A stretch of DNA of 64,000 nucleotides from Mannheimia indoligenes (GTDB lineage Bacteria; Pseudomonadota; Gammaproteobacteria; Enterobacterales; Pasteurellaceae), in NCBI RefSeq assembly GCF_036880405.1, contig NZ_JBAJJM010000007.1:124001-188000 (forward strand), read 5' to 3'. A program made the position numbers and the translations under genes. Positions 23,205 to 33,007 of this stretch are shown here, one piece after another (the stretch's first letter is position 1; each line of letters begins with the position of its first letter). The notes below the pieces were generated by a model. That model had not been told where the DNA came from. It saw only the letters and a list, made by a program, of their open reading frames with translations, and searched no databases.

Positions 23205-25244
23205 ATGGCGATTGCAGAGCAAGATTTAGTAAACATTGGACAACAACCAAATGATGGTAGTGGTGATACAGCAAGAGTTGCGTTTAGTAAAATTAACAAC
23301 ATGTTCAAACATTTAGATAGCGTCATTATGTCCAACTCTGTTGGATACACAAATCTAAGAGATTTAATGGCGGACCAATCTAAGCCAATTGGTACGATCG
23401 CCGAAGTGGCAGAAACAGGGGAAAGATATATTCGATCTGATAATGGATGGGAATTAGTTAAATCTAGTATTTTAGGTTCGAAAAATTTCGCAACTTATCA
23501 AGATATGGTCGATAGCAATCTTAATGTTAATAATTACGCTATTGTCATTAATGATGATGACCCCGCGAAAAATGGTATTTATCAAAAATCCGATCTTGGA
23601 TTTATCAAACAAGGTTACAGTGATTTATCTATCCTTTTTACTGTGCTTAATTTACTCAAAAATGTGCTATCTGACGTACATGACGATCGAGGAGTGAGAG
23701 TTGACTATGCTGTTGTTAATGCTAAGTTGCACTCGATTATCTTTGGTTTAGCCGGTGAGTATTTATATGCACCTAACCATTTAATCGATTTTTCTGATAA
23801 TGGCTTTGCAATTACAGATGCAGCGGGACGATGCCCATTTAAAATCAATAGAGATGGTAGCGTATATATTGCCAATCTTGTTGGATATGCTAATCAACTG
23901 CACCAGCAATCCGAAAAACAACGGCAAAACTTACCTTATGGATGGCGGAAAAAAGACATTAACCATATTGTAGTTTATGGTCAATCGTTATCAGATGGCA
24001 GTACAAGCAATAAAGACGAGCCATTGCAAGGCATGGAGATTAGCAAATTACAACCTTATCAGAATTTAATGCTAGCCGGTGGCACAAGAGCGGAACCTCA
24101 GCATAGCTTTTATTCCTCGGATTTTGCTCCTTTAGTGGAGGCATCTATTGGGCAAATTAGCAACAAGAAAGATATTAGGACCTACAATCCAAGCCAAAAT
24201 GAATCGCCCACATCTAGTATCTGCAACGAATTTACTCGCCGATGCTTGGAACGTAGTCAAAAATCAAATGCAAGTGATTTTGTTATGCTTGGTACATCAA
24301 GCGGGAGAGGTGGACTAAATGTTGAAGCTCTCATTAATGGCACTCAATTTGAGGTATTAGAAAAACATATTATGGATGTTGTGGATACAGCAATCGCAAA
24401 AAATAAAACATCCGCGGTAGCAGCCATTTGCTACATCCAAGGTGAGGCAAACCATCATGCCATCTTGCGAGAGCTTAATAGTTTTGATGAGTCTATCACG
24501 GCAGACATTTTTGAATATCAGAATCGGGTGCAATCATTAATAGACAAAATAGACAATGTCATTTTAAACAACAAAAATCAGGATTTTTTACCGTATGTAA
24601 TCACATATCAAACCGAAGCACATCGCTCATACGAGATTAATGGTAAGTCTCTCAATGTTAACCCTATAGCAACAGCTCAATGGTTTATGTCTAAATCTAA
24701 TGATCGGGTTATTTTAGCTGTACCGGTCTATGCTATCCCTAAAAATAACCGTGACAAAGTACATACCTCACACGTTGGTTCGTGGGTGATGGGTGCTTAC
24801 TTTGCTCGAGCGATGGAATATACCTTACACTCAAAAATGGGGAAATGGCGTCCACTTGAACCAATTCGTTACCATTGGACAGATACACATTGCGACATTG
24901 AATTTCATGTGCCTTGTGGTGAGCTTGTGCTTGATACCTATTTTTGCCCACAACAACCTAACCAAGGTTTCGATATTTGGGTAAATGGCGAGCTACAAAC
25001 AAATGCTATCCGTAGTGTTGAGTTAGTGGATTACAAAACGGTTAGAGTTAATTTTAACGGCAAACAAACAAATGCCCAACTGTCTTATTGTTTAGGGCGA
25101 GAAGATACTAAGCCCAACGCTTTCGGTAACTTAAGAGATTCACATGGCGATACAGATCAAGTTATTGATCCATTGGGTAATACACACAAGTTACACAACC
25201 CAGCTATTATGTTTAATATTCACCAATCAAGAGGATTTATTTAA
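23205..25244 (+). CDS. Tail fibre/spike with SGNH-type carbohydrate esterase domain
   Basis: 679 residues. The N-terminus (LVNIGQQPNDGSGDTARVAFSKINNMF) is the anchor motif common in phage fibres. From about residue 250 an SGNH/sialate O-acetylesterase-like domain appears: VVYGQSLSDG (likely nucleophile Ser261), LGTSSGRGG (363-370), YIQGEANHH (410-418, the QGE motif of acetylxylan/sialate esterases) and DKVHTSH (DxxH with Asp517 and His520). The likely role is removing O-acetyl groups from host capsule or LPS sugars during adsorption. The C-terminal 140 residues are beta-rich. Family and motifs are seen; the substrate is inference. Confidence 0.7.
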   Translation: MAIAEQDLVNIGQQPNDGSGDTARVAFSKINNMFKHLDSVIMSNSVGYTNLRDLMADQSKPIGTIAEVAETGERYIRSDNGWELVKSSILGSKNFATYQDMVDSNLNVNNYAIVINDDDPAKNGIYQKSDLGFIKQGYSDLSILFTVLNLLKNVLSDVHDDRGVRVDYAVVNAKLHSIIFGLAGEYLYAPNHLIDFSDNGFAITDAAGRCPFKINRDGSVYIANLVGYANQLHQQSEKQRQNLPYGWRKKDINHIVVYGQSLSDGSTSNKDEPLQGMEISKLQPYQNLMLAGGTRAEPQHSFYSSDFAPLVEASIGQISNKKDIRTYNPSQNESPTSSICNEFTRRCLERSQKSNASDFVMLGTSSGRGGLNVEALINGTQFEVLEKHIMDVVDTAIAKNKTSAVAAICYIQGEANHHAILRELNSFDESITADIFEYQNRVQSLIDKIDNVILNNKNQDFLPYVITYQTEAHRSYEINGKSLNVNPIATAQWFMSKSNDRVILAVPVYAIPKNNRDKVHTSHVGSWVMGAYFARAMEYTLHSKMGKWRPLEPIRYHWTDTHCDIEFHVPCGELVLDTYFCPQQPNQGFDIWVNGELQTNAIRSVELVDYKTVRVNFNGKQTNAQLSYCLGREDTKPNAFGNLRDSHGDTDQVIDPLGNTHKLHNPAIMFNIHQSRGFI

Positions 25245-25246
25245 TT

Positions 25247-25999
25247 ATGTACGTGGTAAATAATTCAGCAGATTTTAAAGGTATGCCGGCATTTGGCGGT
25301 ATTGTACGCTATACAGATTTAATATTTGGATTGCGCTCAAACAACCCTAAAAATATGATTAATTTAGCTGATCAAGTTAATAATACTAAGATCACATCAA
25401 ACAAAGCAATCTTTACTCAAAAAGGCATCAAAGGTATGCCGGGTAAACATATCGAGACAGATTTTACAACCAATGGTGTCCATAGCTTAACCATTAAAGC
25501 AGTTGCGAAAATGTATGATGCAAATGGCACATCTAAAATTGGCTGGGTATGCGGCAGCTTAACTGATAATGGTGGTATTGGTCTAATGATTACTAACGTC
25601 CCAGCATCACAGCCAAATAAATACCACTATGCTGTCAGATTGTACGTTAATATAGGTACACCTGGCGGACGCATCCAACGGTTTATTAACTATCGATTTG
25701 CATCAGATTTAGATCTAACTGCAACTGATGATTTACATATCATTGCTCAGATAGATGCAGAGCTGAAAGAAATGCGAATGAATGTTAATAACCTTGGATG
25801 GCAAAAACTACAAGCACTAACAGATGATTGGAGCTTAAGAAATGATAGCAATTGGCATATTTTTAATTCTCCAAGGTTTTCTGGTAATACAGAGGTTGAG
25901 GTATTTGAGTTACTAATTTGGCAAGGGTTATTATCGCAAAGAGAATTAGCTCAGCAAGATCAGCTATCAAGCAGATATCTTAACGCATTAGAATTATAG
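25247..25999 (+). CDS. Last prophage gene: fibre-associated protein of unknown function
   Basis: 250 residues, starting two bases after the fibre stop, with AGAGGATTTATTT upstream. It reads as a beta-sandwich-like protein (HIETDFTTNGVHSLTIKAVAKMYDANGTSKIGWVCGSLTDNGGIGLMI; LHIIAQIDAELKEMRMNVNNLGWQKL), loosely like LamG/jelly-roll carbohydrate-binding domains, but I cannot assign a family. Genes at this position usually encode a second fibre part, a fibre chaperone or a receptor-binding tip. It ends about 150 bases before the host tRNA cluster. Confidence 0.55.
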   Translation: MYVVNNSADFKGMPAFGGIVRYTDLIFGLRSNNPKNMINLADQVNNTKITSNKAIFTQKGIKGMPGKHIETDFTTNGVHSLTIKAVAKMYDANGTSKIGWVCGSLTDNGGIGLMITNVPASQPNKYHYAVRLYVNIGTPGGRIQRFINYRFASDLDLTATDDLHIIAQIDAELKEMRMNVNNLGWQKLQALTDDWSLRNDSNWHIFNSPRFSGNTEVEVFELLIWQGLLSQRELAQQDQLSSRYLNALEL

Positions 26000-26147
26000 C
26001 AGTTCAAGACTCAGTAACTACCATAGCAACTACCATTTTTTTGTGTATGTATGTTGGTGTTTGCTAATATTTGCGTAGCTTAAAATAGGTAAGTTATTGA
26101 TTTTACTTAGAAAATACTATTTTATGTATATAGTTGCTTAGAATTGA
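26000..26147. other. Prophage-host junction region (attR side), no gene
   Basis: 148 AT-rich bases between the last phage gene and tRNA-Cys. Two direct copies of AACTACCAT, 12 bases apart (26016-26024 and 26028-26036), and an inverted AGTTGC near 26133-26138 could be integrase arm sites. The crossover core cannot be placed without the other end of the prophage. No tRNA-Leu remnant is visible. Confidence 0.4.
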
Positions 26148-26221
26148 TGGAGGCGTGTCCCGGAGTCGAACCGAGCTACATGGATTTGCAATCCAGTGCA
26201 TAACCGCTTTGCTAACACGCC
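26148..26221 (-). tRNA. tRNA-Cys (GCA)
   Basis: 74 bases on the minus strand including an encoded CCA end. It reads GGCGTGTTAGC... with anticodon loop TTGCAAA (anticodon GCA), T-loop GGTTCGACTCC, and acceptor ends GGCGTGT/ACACGCC. Its 3' end faces the prophage, the usual orientation when integrases use a tRNA 3' end. Confidence 0.97.
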
Positions 26222-26236
26222 GTAAGATTTGAAAAT

Positions 26237-26312
<76 letters not shown>

Positions 26313-26351
26313 ATTTGAGGCTTCACAACACTGCGTTGTGGAATGAGGTGC

Positions 26352-26379
26352 ATTTTACGGATTTATGATTTTATGTCAA
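26352..26379 (-). promoter_or_regulatory. Promoter of the tRNA-Gly-Cys operon
   Basis: On the minus strand a perfect TTGACA (26379-26374), 16-base spacer and TAAAAT (26357-26352), about 40 bases upstream of tRNA-Gly. This is a strong sigma-70 promoter, as expected for stable RNA. Confidence 0.8.
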
Positions 26380-26452
26380 TGACAAAATGAAACTTCTACA
26401 GCTGAATGCTGAAAAAAACTTCACTCGACTTGATTAGAGACTTAAAAATAAT

Positions 26453-26497
26453 CAAGCGGTTGATTTTTGCAAAAAATTTACAAAAATCAACCGCTTG
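26453..26497. terminator. Uptake-signal hairpin downstream of lpdA
   Basis: CAAGCGGTTGATTTT (26453-26467) and its exact inverted copy (26483-26497) form a 15-bp stem. It ends the pyruvate dehydrogenase operon and separates it from the tRNA promoter. Each arm holds most of the uptake signal core. Confidence 0.75.
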
Positions 26498-26511
26498 CTA
26501 GTGGTTATAAA

Positions 26512-27936
26512 TTAGCGTTTTTTAGCTTTTGCGTTTGGTAAGTCTGTGATAGAACCTTCAAACACTTCTGCCGCTAAGCCTACAGATTCGTGCAAGGTTG
26601 GGTGAGCGTGAATGGTTAATGCGATATCTTCCGCATCACAGCCCATTTCAATTGCCAAGCCGATTTCGCCTAATAATTCGCCACCATTACTACCTACAAT
26701 CGCACCACCTAATAAGCGGTGAGTGTCTTTATCGAAAATTAACTTTGTCATACCTTCTGAACATTCAGAAGCAATCGCACGACCTGAAGCAGCCCAAGGG
26801 AATTTAGCAACTTCGTAGTTTAAACCTTCTTGTTTACACTCTTTTTCAGTTTTACCTACCCAAGCAACTTCCGGCTCAGTGTAAGCGATTGATGGAATCA
26901 CTTTCGGATCGAAGTAGTGTTTTTGTCCGGCAATTACTTCTGCTGCAACGTGTCCTTCGTGAACACCTTTATGAGCTAACATTGGTTGTCCCACAATGTC
27001 GCCGATCGCAAAGATATGCGGCACATTGGTACGAAGTTGTTTATCAACCGGAATAAAGCCTCGCTCATCAACGTGTACGCCTGCTTTGCCTGCATCAATT
27101 AATTTGCCGTTTGGCACACGACCGATAGCAACTAGTACAGCATCGTAACGTTTAGTGTCGTTACACGCTTTACCTTCCATTGAAACATAGATACCGTCAT
27201 CTTTTGCTTCAACCGCAGTTACTTTAGTTTCAAGCATTAGCTTGAATTTTTTCTCGATCTGTTTGGTATAGATTGCCACAATGTCTTTGTCCGCTGCTGG
27301 AATCACTTGGTCGAACATTTCAACCACTTCCACTTCTGAACCTAAAGCATTGTAAACCGTACCCATCTCTAAACCGATGATACCACCACCCATAATTAAA
27401 AGTTTTTTAGGAACTTCTTTTAATTTTAGGGCATCTGTTGAATCCCAAACACGCGGATCTTCGTGTGGAATAAATGGTAATTGAATTGGGCGTGAACCTG
27501 CTGCGATAATCGCATTATCAAAGGTAACAGTTGTTGGATTACCATCACGATCACGAGCTACTAATGTGTTCGGACCTGTAAATGTCGCTTCTCCTTCAAC
27601 CACTTGTACTTTACGAGCTTTCGCCATACCGGCTAGTCCACCCGTTAATTTTGATACAACAGCTTCTTTACCTGCACGAACTTGGTCTAAATCAATAGTC
27701 GGCTCGCCAAATGTTACACCATTATGCACGGCGTGTTTGGCTTCTTCGATTACTTTTGCAACGTGTAGTAATGCTTTAGACGGAATACAGCCTACGTTTA
27801 AACATACACCACCTAAAGTTGAATAACGTTCAACGATTACCGTTTCTAAACCTAAGTCTGCACAGCGGAATGCTGCTGAATAACCCGCCGGACCTGCACC
27901 AAGTACCACGACTTGTGTTTTAATTTCTTTGCTCAT
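26512..27936 (-). CDS. lpdA: Dihydrolipoyl dehydrogenase (E3)
   Basis: 474 residues, full length. The FAD-binding GAGPAGYSAA is near residue 14, the redox pair GGVCLNVGCIPSK has Cys45 and Cys50, the NAD-binding GGGIIGLEMG lies mid-protein, and the C-terminal HAHPTLHE holds the catalytic base. It reoxidises dihydrolipoamide in the pyruvate and 2-oxoglutarate dehydrogenase complexes using NAD+. Third gene of aceE-aceF-lpdA; GAGGCAAAT precedes the start. Confidence 0.98.
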   Translation of the reverse strand: MSKEIKTQVVVLGAGPAGYSAAFRCADLGLETVIVERYSTLGGVCLNVGCIPSKALLHVAKVIEEAKHAVHNGVTFGEPTIDLDQVRAGKEAVVSKLTGGLAGMAKARKVQVVEGEATFTGPNTLVARDRDGNPTTVTFDNAIIAAGSRPIQLPFIPHEDPRVWDSTDALKLKEVPKKLLIMGGGIIGLEMGTVYNALGSEVEVVEMFDQVIPAADKDIVAIYTKQIEKKFKLMLETKVTAVEAKDDGIYVSMEGKACNDTKRYDAVLVAIGRVPNGKLIDAGKAGVHVDERGFIPVDKQLRTNVPHIFAIGDIVGQPMLAHKGVHEGHVAAEVIAGQKHYFDPKVIPSIAYTEPEVAWVGKTEKECKQEGLNYEVAKFPWAASGRAIASECSEGMTKLIFDKDTHRLLGGAIVGSNGGELLGEIGLAIEMGCDAEDIALTIHAHPTLHESVGLAAEVFEGSITDLPNAKAKKR

Positions 27937-27955
27937 ATTTGCCTCAATTTGTTAT

Positions 27956-28001
27956 ACAAGCGGTCGATTTCGCAAAATTTTTTACAAAAACAACCGCTTG
28001 T
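27956..28001. repeat. Inverted uptake-signal pair between aceF and lpdA
   Basis: ACAAGCGGT at 27956-27964 and its complement ACCGCTTGT at 27993-28001, with a TTTTGC-like A/T-rich middle. It may attenuate or stabilise the mRNA between the two genes. Confidence 0.7.
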
Positions 28002-28006
28002 TAAAA

Positions 28007-29911
28007 TTACATTACTAAACGACGAATATCTGCTAATACGCCATTGATATAGCTTAAGAATCTTGCACCATCAGCACCATCAATTACACGGTGGTCAAAT
28101 GATAATGACAATGGAAGCATTAAGCGTGGCTCAAATTCTTTGCCGTTCCAAATCGGTTGCATTTCAGATTTAGACACGCCTAAAATTGCCACTTCCGGTG
28201 CATTCACGATCGGGGTGAAGTGTGTAGTACCGATACCACCTAAACTTGAAATAGTAAAACAACCGCCTTGCATATCTGACGCAGTTAATTTACCTTCGCG
28301 TGCTTTTTTCGATACTTCCATTAATTCACGAGAAAGTTCGATAATGCCTTTTTTGTTTACATTTTTAAATACCGGAACAACTAAGCCGTTTGGTGTATCT
28401 ACTGCAACACCGATGTTGATGTATTTTTTCAATGTTAAACGTTGTGCATCTTCAGAAATTGAGCTGTTGAAACGTGGGAACGCTTCTAATGCACTTGCTA
28501 CCGCTTTCATAATGAATACCACAGGCGTGATTTTCACATCTAACTTGCGTTTTTCAGCTTCTTTATTTTGTTCTTTACGGAAGTTTTCTAATTCTGTGAT
28601 GTCTGTACGATCGAAGTGCGTAACGTGTGGAATCATTACCCAGTTACGATGTAAGTTTGCACCAGAGATCTTATTGATACGGCTTAATTCAACTTCTTCA
28701 ACTTCACCAAACTTACTGAAATCAACTTTCGGCCACGGTAATAAGCCTAAACCGGCACCGTTTGCTGCACCTGTTGCCGCAGCAGCTGTTCCACCTTGTT
28801 TTTCAAATACTTGAACTGCCGTTTTAACGTATGCTTGAATATCTTCTTTAACGATACGACCTTTACGACCTGTACCTTTTACTTTATCTAAGTTTACACC
28901 AAACTCACGAGCTAAACGGCGAATTACAGGTGTTGCGTGTGCATAACCTGCTGCTGAAACCACTTGTTCTTGATTTAAACCAGATTGGTTTTGACCTGTG
29001 GCAACTGCATCAGCTTTCGCTGGAGCGGCTACTTGTGGAGCAGGATCTGAAACCACTTGAGTAGCTGCTGGTGCAGGTGCTGCACCTGCTACTTCAAATT
29101 TCATAATTAATGAACCGGTTGAAACTTTATCACCTGATTTCACTAAAATTTCTTTTACTACACCTGCAAATGGAGCCGGTACTTCCATTGATGCTTTATC
29201 GCCTTCAACAGTAATTAAAGATTGCTCTTCTGATACAGAATCTCCTACTTTAACCATAATTTCAGTTACGTTTACTTCATCGCCACCGATATCCGGTACA
29301 TTCACATCTTTAATTGCAGATGCTGATGTTTGAGCAGGTGCAGCAGCTTCTGCAACCGGAGCTGCTTGTGCTGGTGCAGATGATGCTGTTTCAAACTTCA
29401 TAATTAATTTGCCTGTTGAAACTTTATCGCCTACATTGATTAAAATTTCTTTTACCACGCCGGCAACCGGAGCAGGAACTTCCATTGACGCTTTATCGCC
29501 TTCAACGTTAATGATTGATTGATCAATTTCAACGCTATCACCTACTTTAACCATAATTTCGGTTACGTTTACTTCATCTGAGCCAATGTCCGGTACATTA
29601 ACTTCAACAACTGCTGAGGTTGCTACCGATGCAACAGGAGCCACTTCTGCTTTTGGAGCTTCAACCGCTGGTGAAGCATCAGCTGATTCCAATACTAACA
29701 TTGGGGAACCGGTTGAAACTTTATCACCTACTTTTACTAATACTTCTTTTACCACACCTGCTTCCGGTGCCGGTACTTCCATAGATGCTTTATCGCCTTC
29801 TACGTTAATGATTGATTGGTCTACCGAGATAGTATCGCCAACTTTTACCATCACTTCAGTAACACTTACTTCATCTGAACCGATATCTGGTACATTAATT
29901 TGTTTTGACAT
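28007..29911 (-). CDS. aceF: Pyruvate dehydrogenase E2, dihydrolipoyllysine acetyltransferase, three lipoyl domains
   Basis: 634 residues. Three lipoyl domains carry the same EGDKASMEVPAP motif, with lipoylated lysines at about 41, 140 and 239, separated by alanine/proline-rich linkers. A peripheral subunit-binding domain follows (HATPVIRRLAREFGVNL...GTGRKGRIVKEDI, about 325-360), then the catalytic domain ending in SFDHRVIDGADG with active-site His607. It transfers the acetyl group to CoA and forms the complex core. AAGGATTTTAAA precedes the ATG. Domain count is like E. coli. Confidence 0.98.
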   Translation of the reverse strand: MSKQINVPDIGSDEVSVTEVMVKVGDTISVDQSIINVEGDKASMEVPAPEAGVVKEVLVKVGDKVSTGSPMLVLESADASPAVEAPKAEVAPVASVATSAVVEVNVPDIGSDEVNVTEIMVKVGDSVEIDQSIINVEGDKASMEVPAPVAGVVKEILINVGDKVSTGKLIMKFETASSAPAQAAPVAEAAAPAQTSASAIKDVNVPDIGGDEVNVTEIMVKVGDSVSEEQSLITVEGDKASMEVPAPFAGVVKEILVKSGDKVSTGSLIMKFEVAGAAPAPAATQVVSDPAPQVAAPAKADAVATGQNQSGLNQEQVVSAAGYAHATPVIRRLAREFGVNLDKVKGTGRKGRIVKEDIQAYVKTAVQVFEKQGGTAAAATGAANGAGLGLLPWPKVDFSKFGEVEEVELSRINKISGANLHRNWVMIPHVTHFDRTDITELENFRKEQNKEAEKRKLDVKITPVVFIMKAVASALEAFPRFNSSISEDAQRLTLKKYINIGVAVDTPNGLVVPVFKNVNKKGIIELSRELMEVSKKAREGKLTASDMQGGCFTISSLGGIGTTHFTPIVNAPEVAILGVSKSEMQPIWNGKEFEPRLMLPLSLSFDHRVIDGADGARFLSYINGVLADIRRLVM

Positions 29912-29964
29912 TTTAAAATCCTTCTTTTGTAAACAGATAAACTGATTTTATCCTTACAAATTTA

Positions 29965-29982
29965 GGGTGGGTTTCCCCACCC
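29965..29982 (-). other. Intercistronic hairpin between aceE and aceF
   Basis: GGGTGGG (29965-29971) pairs with CCCACCC (29976-29982) through a short loop. There is no T-tract on the transcribed strand, so it probably protects or processes the mRNA. A single uptake core, ACCGCTTGT, lies at 30009-30017 next to the aceE stop. Confidence 0.6.
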
Positions 29983-30019
29983 CATTTTGCAAAATTTTCG
30001 TTAAATTTTACCGCTTGTA

Positions 30020-32677
30020 TTACGCATATAATGGGTTAATACGATCCACATTTAAGCCAAATTTAGCAATAGCATCAGCAACAACTTTAGTTTCCACTGT
30101 GCCTTCTTTCGCTAATTGAGCAAGTGCTGCAACTACTACATAACGCTCATCAACTTCAAAGTGTTCACGTAAGTTTGCACGGCTGTCTGAACGACCAAAA
30201 CCATCTGTACCTAACACGTGATAGTGTTTGCTTGGTACATACGCACGAATTTGTTCAGCGTATAGTTTCATATAGTCAGTTGCTGCAACTGTTGGCACAT
30301 CTGCTAACACTTGTGCTACATAAGGAACACGTTGTTCCTCTGTTGGATGTAATAAGTTCCAACGTGCAGCATCCGCACCATCACGACCTAACTCATTGAA
30401 TGATGGAGCTGAGAATACATCTGCGGTTACACCATAGTCATTTGCAAGAATTTGAGCCGCTAAGCGAACATGACGCATAATTGCACCTGAGCTTAATAAT
30501 TGAACACGACCTTTACCTTTGCCTTCAACCGTTTCAAATTTATATAAACCTTTACGGATACCTTCTTCTGCACCTGCTGGCATTGCCGGTTGGTCTGTAA
30601 TTTCGTTTAATGTTGTGATGTAGTAGAAAACATCTTCTTGAGCTTCACCATACATACGGCGGATACCATCTTGAACGATTACCGCCACTTCAAATGCAAA
30701 TGCCGGGTCATAAGTTACACAGTTCGGAATTACGCCTGCTTGGATATGGCTATGACCATCTTCGTGCTGTAAACCTTCGCCGTTTAAGGTTGTACGACCT
30801 GATGTACCACCGATCATAAAACCACGAGCTAATTGGTCGCCTGCTAACCACATCATATCGCCTACACGTTGGAAGCCGAACATTGAGTAGTAGATAAAGA
30901 ATGGAATCATCGGTAAATTGCTTACAGAGTATGATGTTGCAGCAGCAACCCAAGATGCCGTTGCACCTAACTCATTGATACCTTCTTGTAATACTTGACC
31001 ATCTTTTGCTTCACGGTAGTAAGCTACTAAATCACGGTCTGATGGCACATAGTTTTGACCAAATGGATTGTAAATACCGATTTGACGGAATAAACCTTCC
31101 ATACCGAAAGTACGAGCTTCGTCCGCAATAATTGGTACGATTTGCTGACCGATATTTTTATCTTTTAATAGGGTATTTAACACACGAGAGAATGCCATCG
31201 TAGTTGAAATACCACGCGGTTGCTCATCTAATAATGCTTGGAATTCCGATAATTCAGGCACTTTGAATTCAACAGTGAATTTCGGTTTACGCACCGGTAC
31301 ATAACCGTTTAAATCTTTACGTTTACCGTGTAAGTAGTTGTATTCTTCTGAACCCTCAGCAAATTTGATGTAGTCTAAGTTTTCAACTTGCTCATCAGTT
31401 AATGGCAATTCAAAGTAATCACGGAAGCCTTTTAAGCTCTCTAATGACATTTTCTTAGATTGGTGAGCAGTATTTTTACTTTCTGCTTCAGGAATACGGT
31501 AGCCTTTTACTTGTTGAGCTAAGATCACAACTGGCTTGTCTGATTTTTGTGCTTTCGCATACGCTGCGTAAAGTTTTTCAGAATCGTGTGCACCACGACG
31601 TAATGCCCAGATTTCATCATCTGTCATATCTGCAACTAATGCTGCGGTTTCCGGGTAACGACCGAAGAAATGCTCACGTATATAAGCACCGCTTTTTGAT
31701 TTAAATGTTAAATAATCACCATCTAACACTTCCATCATTAATTGGCTTAGTTTACCTGAAGTATCTTTTGCGAATAATTTATCCCACTCACTACCCCATA
31801 GTACTTTAATCACTTCCCAGCCGGCACCGGTAAATACGCCCTCTAATTCTTGAACGATTTTACCATTACCGTTTACCGGGCCATCTAAACGTTGTAAGTT
31901 ACAGCTAATAGTGAAGATAAGGTTATTTAATTTTTCACGACCTGCGAAAGATAATGCACCTTTAGATTCGATTTCATCCATTTCGCCATCACCTAAGAAC
32001 GCATATACTTTTTGATCTGCGGTATCTTTTAAGCCACGATGTTCTAAATATTTTAAGAAACGTGCTTGGTAGATAGCATTAACAGGACCTAAACCCATTG
32101 ATACAGTTGAGAATTGCCAGAATTCAGGCATTAATTTAGGGTGAGGGTAAGAAGATAAGCCATCAACAAAAGCTTCTTGACGGAAGTTATCCATTTGTTC
32201 TTCAGTAATGCGACCTTCTAAGAACGCACGACCATACATACCAGGAGCAGCGTGTCCTTGGAAGAAGATTAAATCACCGCCATTTTTCTCAGTCGGGGCT
32301 TTGAAAAAGTGGTTGAAACAAACTTCATACATTGTAGCCGCTGATTGGAATGTTGAGATATGTCCACCTAAGTCAAGATCTTTTTTCTGGCTACGAAGTA
32401 CTGTTGCAATCGCGTTCCAACGTACCGCAGAACGAATACGACGCTCGATTTTATGATCACCCGGATAAGCTGGTTGCTCAGAAACAGGAATCGTGTTTAC
32501 ATAATCTGTCGTTGTACCTGTTGGCAATGAAACACCGCCAGCACGAGCTTGGCTAATAACTTGTTCAACAATAAATTGAGCACGCTCTAGACCTTCTTCA
32601 CGAATTAATGAATCGAGTGATGCTAACCAATCTTGAGTTTCGATTGGATCTACGTCATTTCTCAAGTTCTCTGACAT
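30020..32677 (-). CDS. aceE: Pyruvate dehydrogenase E1 component
   Basis: 885 residues, homodimeric-type E1. It shows the thiamine diphosphate motif GDGEMDEIESKGALSFAGREKLNNLIF and the N-terminal PAYPGDHKIERRIRSAVRWNA, as in E. coli AceE. The C-terminal part contains VLGTDGFGRSDSR. It decarboxylates pyruvate and transfers the acetyl unit to the E2 lipoyl group. First gene of the operon, with AAGGAAG before the ATG. Confidence 0.98.
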   Translation of the reverse strand: MSENLRNDVDPIETQDWLASLDSLIREEGLERAQFIVEQVISQARAGGVSLPTGTTTDYVNTIPVSEQPAYPGDHKIERRIRSAVRWNAIATVLRSQKKDLDLGGHISTFQSAATMYEVCFNHFFKAPTEKNGGDLIFFQGHAAPGMYGRAFLEGRITEEQMDNFRQEAFVDGLSSYPHPKLMPEFWQFSTVSMGLGPVNAIYQARFLKYLEHRGLKDTADQKVYAFLGDGEMDEIESKGALSFAGREKLNNLIFTISCNLQRLDGPVNGNGKIVQELEGVFTGAGWEVIKVLWGSEWDKLFAKDTSGKLSQLMMEVLDGDYLTFKSKSGAYIREHFFGRYPETAALVADMTDDEIWALRRGAHDSEKLYAAYAKAQKSDKPVVILAQQVKGYRIPEAESKNTAHQSKKMSLESLKGFRDYFELPLTDEQVENLDYIKFAEGSEEYNYLHGKRKDLNGYVPVRKPKFTVEFKVPELSEFQALLDEQPRGISTTMAFSRVLNTLLKDKNIGQQIVPIIADEARTFGMEGLFRQIGIYNPFGQNYVPSDRDLVAYYREAKDGQVLQEGINELGATASWVAAATSYSVSNLPMIPFFIYYSMFGFQRVGDMMWLAGDQLARGFMIGGTSGRTTLNGEGLQHEDGHSHIQAGVIPNCVTYDPAFAFEVAVIVQDGIRRMYGEAQEDVFYYITTLNEITDQPAMPAGAEEGIRKGLYKFETVEGKGKGRVQLLSSGAIMRHVRLAAQILANDYGVTADVFSAPSFNELGRDGADAARWNLLHPTEEQRVPYVAQVLADVPTVAATDYMKLYAEQIRAYVPSKHYHVLGTDGFGRSDSRANLREHFEVDERYVVVAALAQLAKEGTVETKVVADAIAKFGLNVDRINPLYA

Positions 32678-32910
32678 AGTATTCTTCCTTATTAAATTAA
32701 TGATTGAAGTATAAATAACAAAATTTTAACAAATTTTGCTTGTTTGATGGTTTTTAGACCAATTTTGATCGAAAAAATTCATCTTAAATCGCTATTTTGA
32801 ATTTCTTCTTAGCTGAAACTTAAGACTAAAAACCACAAGTAAACTAATTATCTATTTGATTTTAAACGTTTTTTACAGAAAATTATAAAATTTGTTTAAA
32901 TTTTGTAGAT
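32678..32910 (-). promoter_or_regulatory. Leader and probable promoter of the aceE operon
   Basis: The gap from pyrD (33008) to aceE (32677) is 330 bases, very A/T-rich and without a gene. On the minus strand a perfect TATAAT lies at 32887-32882 with TCTACA 16 bases upstream, which would give a leader of about 200 nt. An inverted TGGT/ACCA at 32748-32761 faintly resembles a PdhR half-site pair, but the spacing is wrong. Confidence 0.4.
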
Positions 32911-33007
32911 AAATTTGTAGTGCAAGATAGCAAAAATCGCTGGTTTTGTCTAATTTTCAAGGGGAAGGCTTTCTTCTCCATTTATGAAAATAAAGTAACA
33001 TCACATT

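Noticed and set aside
28140..28814. Long open frame (about 224 codons) antisense to aceF
   Set aside because: It mirrors the codon pattern of aceF, has no ribosome site and no recognisable domain. Similar antisense frames at 575-1126 and 17731-18180 were rejected for the same reason.
32748..32761. TGGT-N6-ACCA inverted repeat upstream of aceE, suggesting a PdhR operator
   Set aside because: The E. coli PdhR site has a 3-base gap and longer arms; the match here is too weak to claim.
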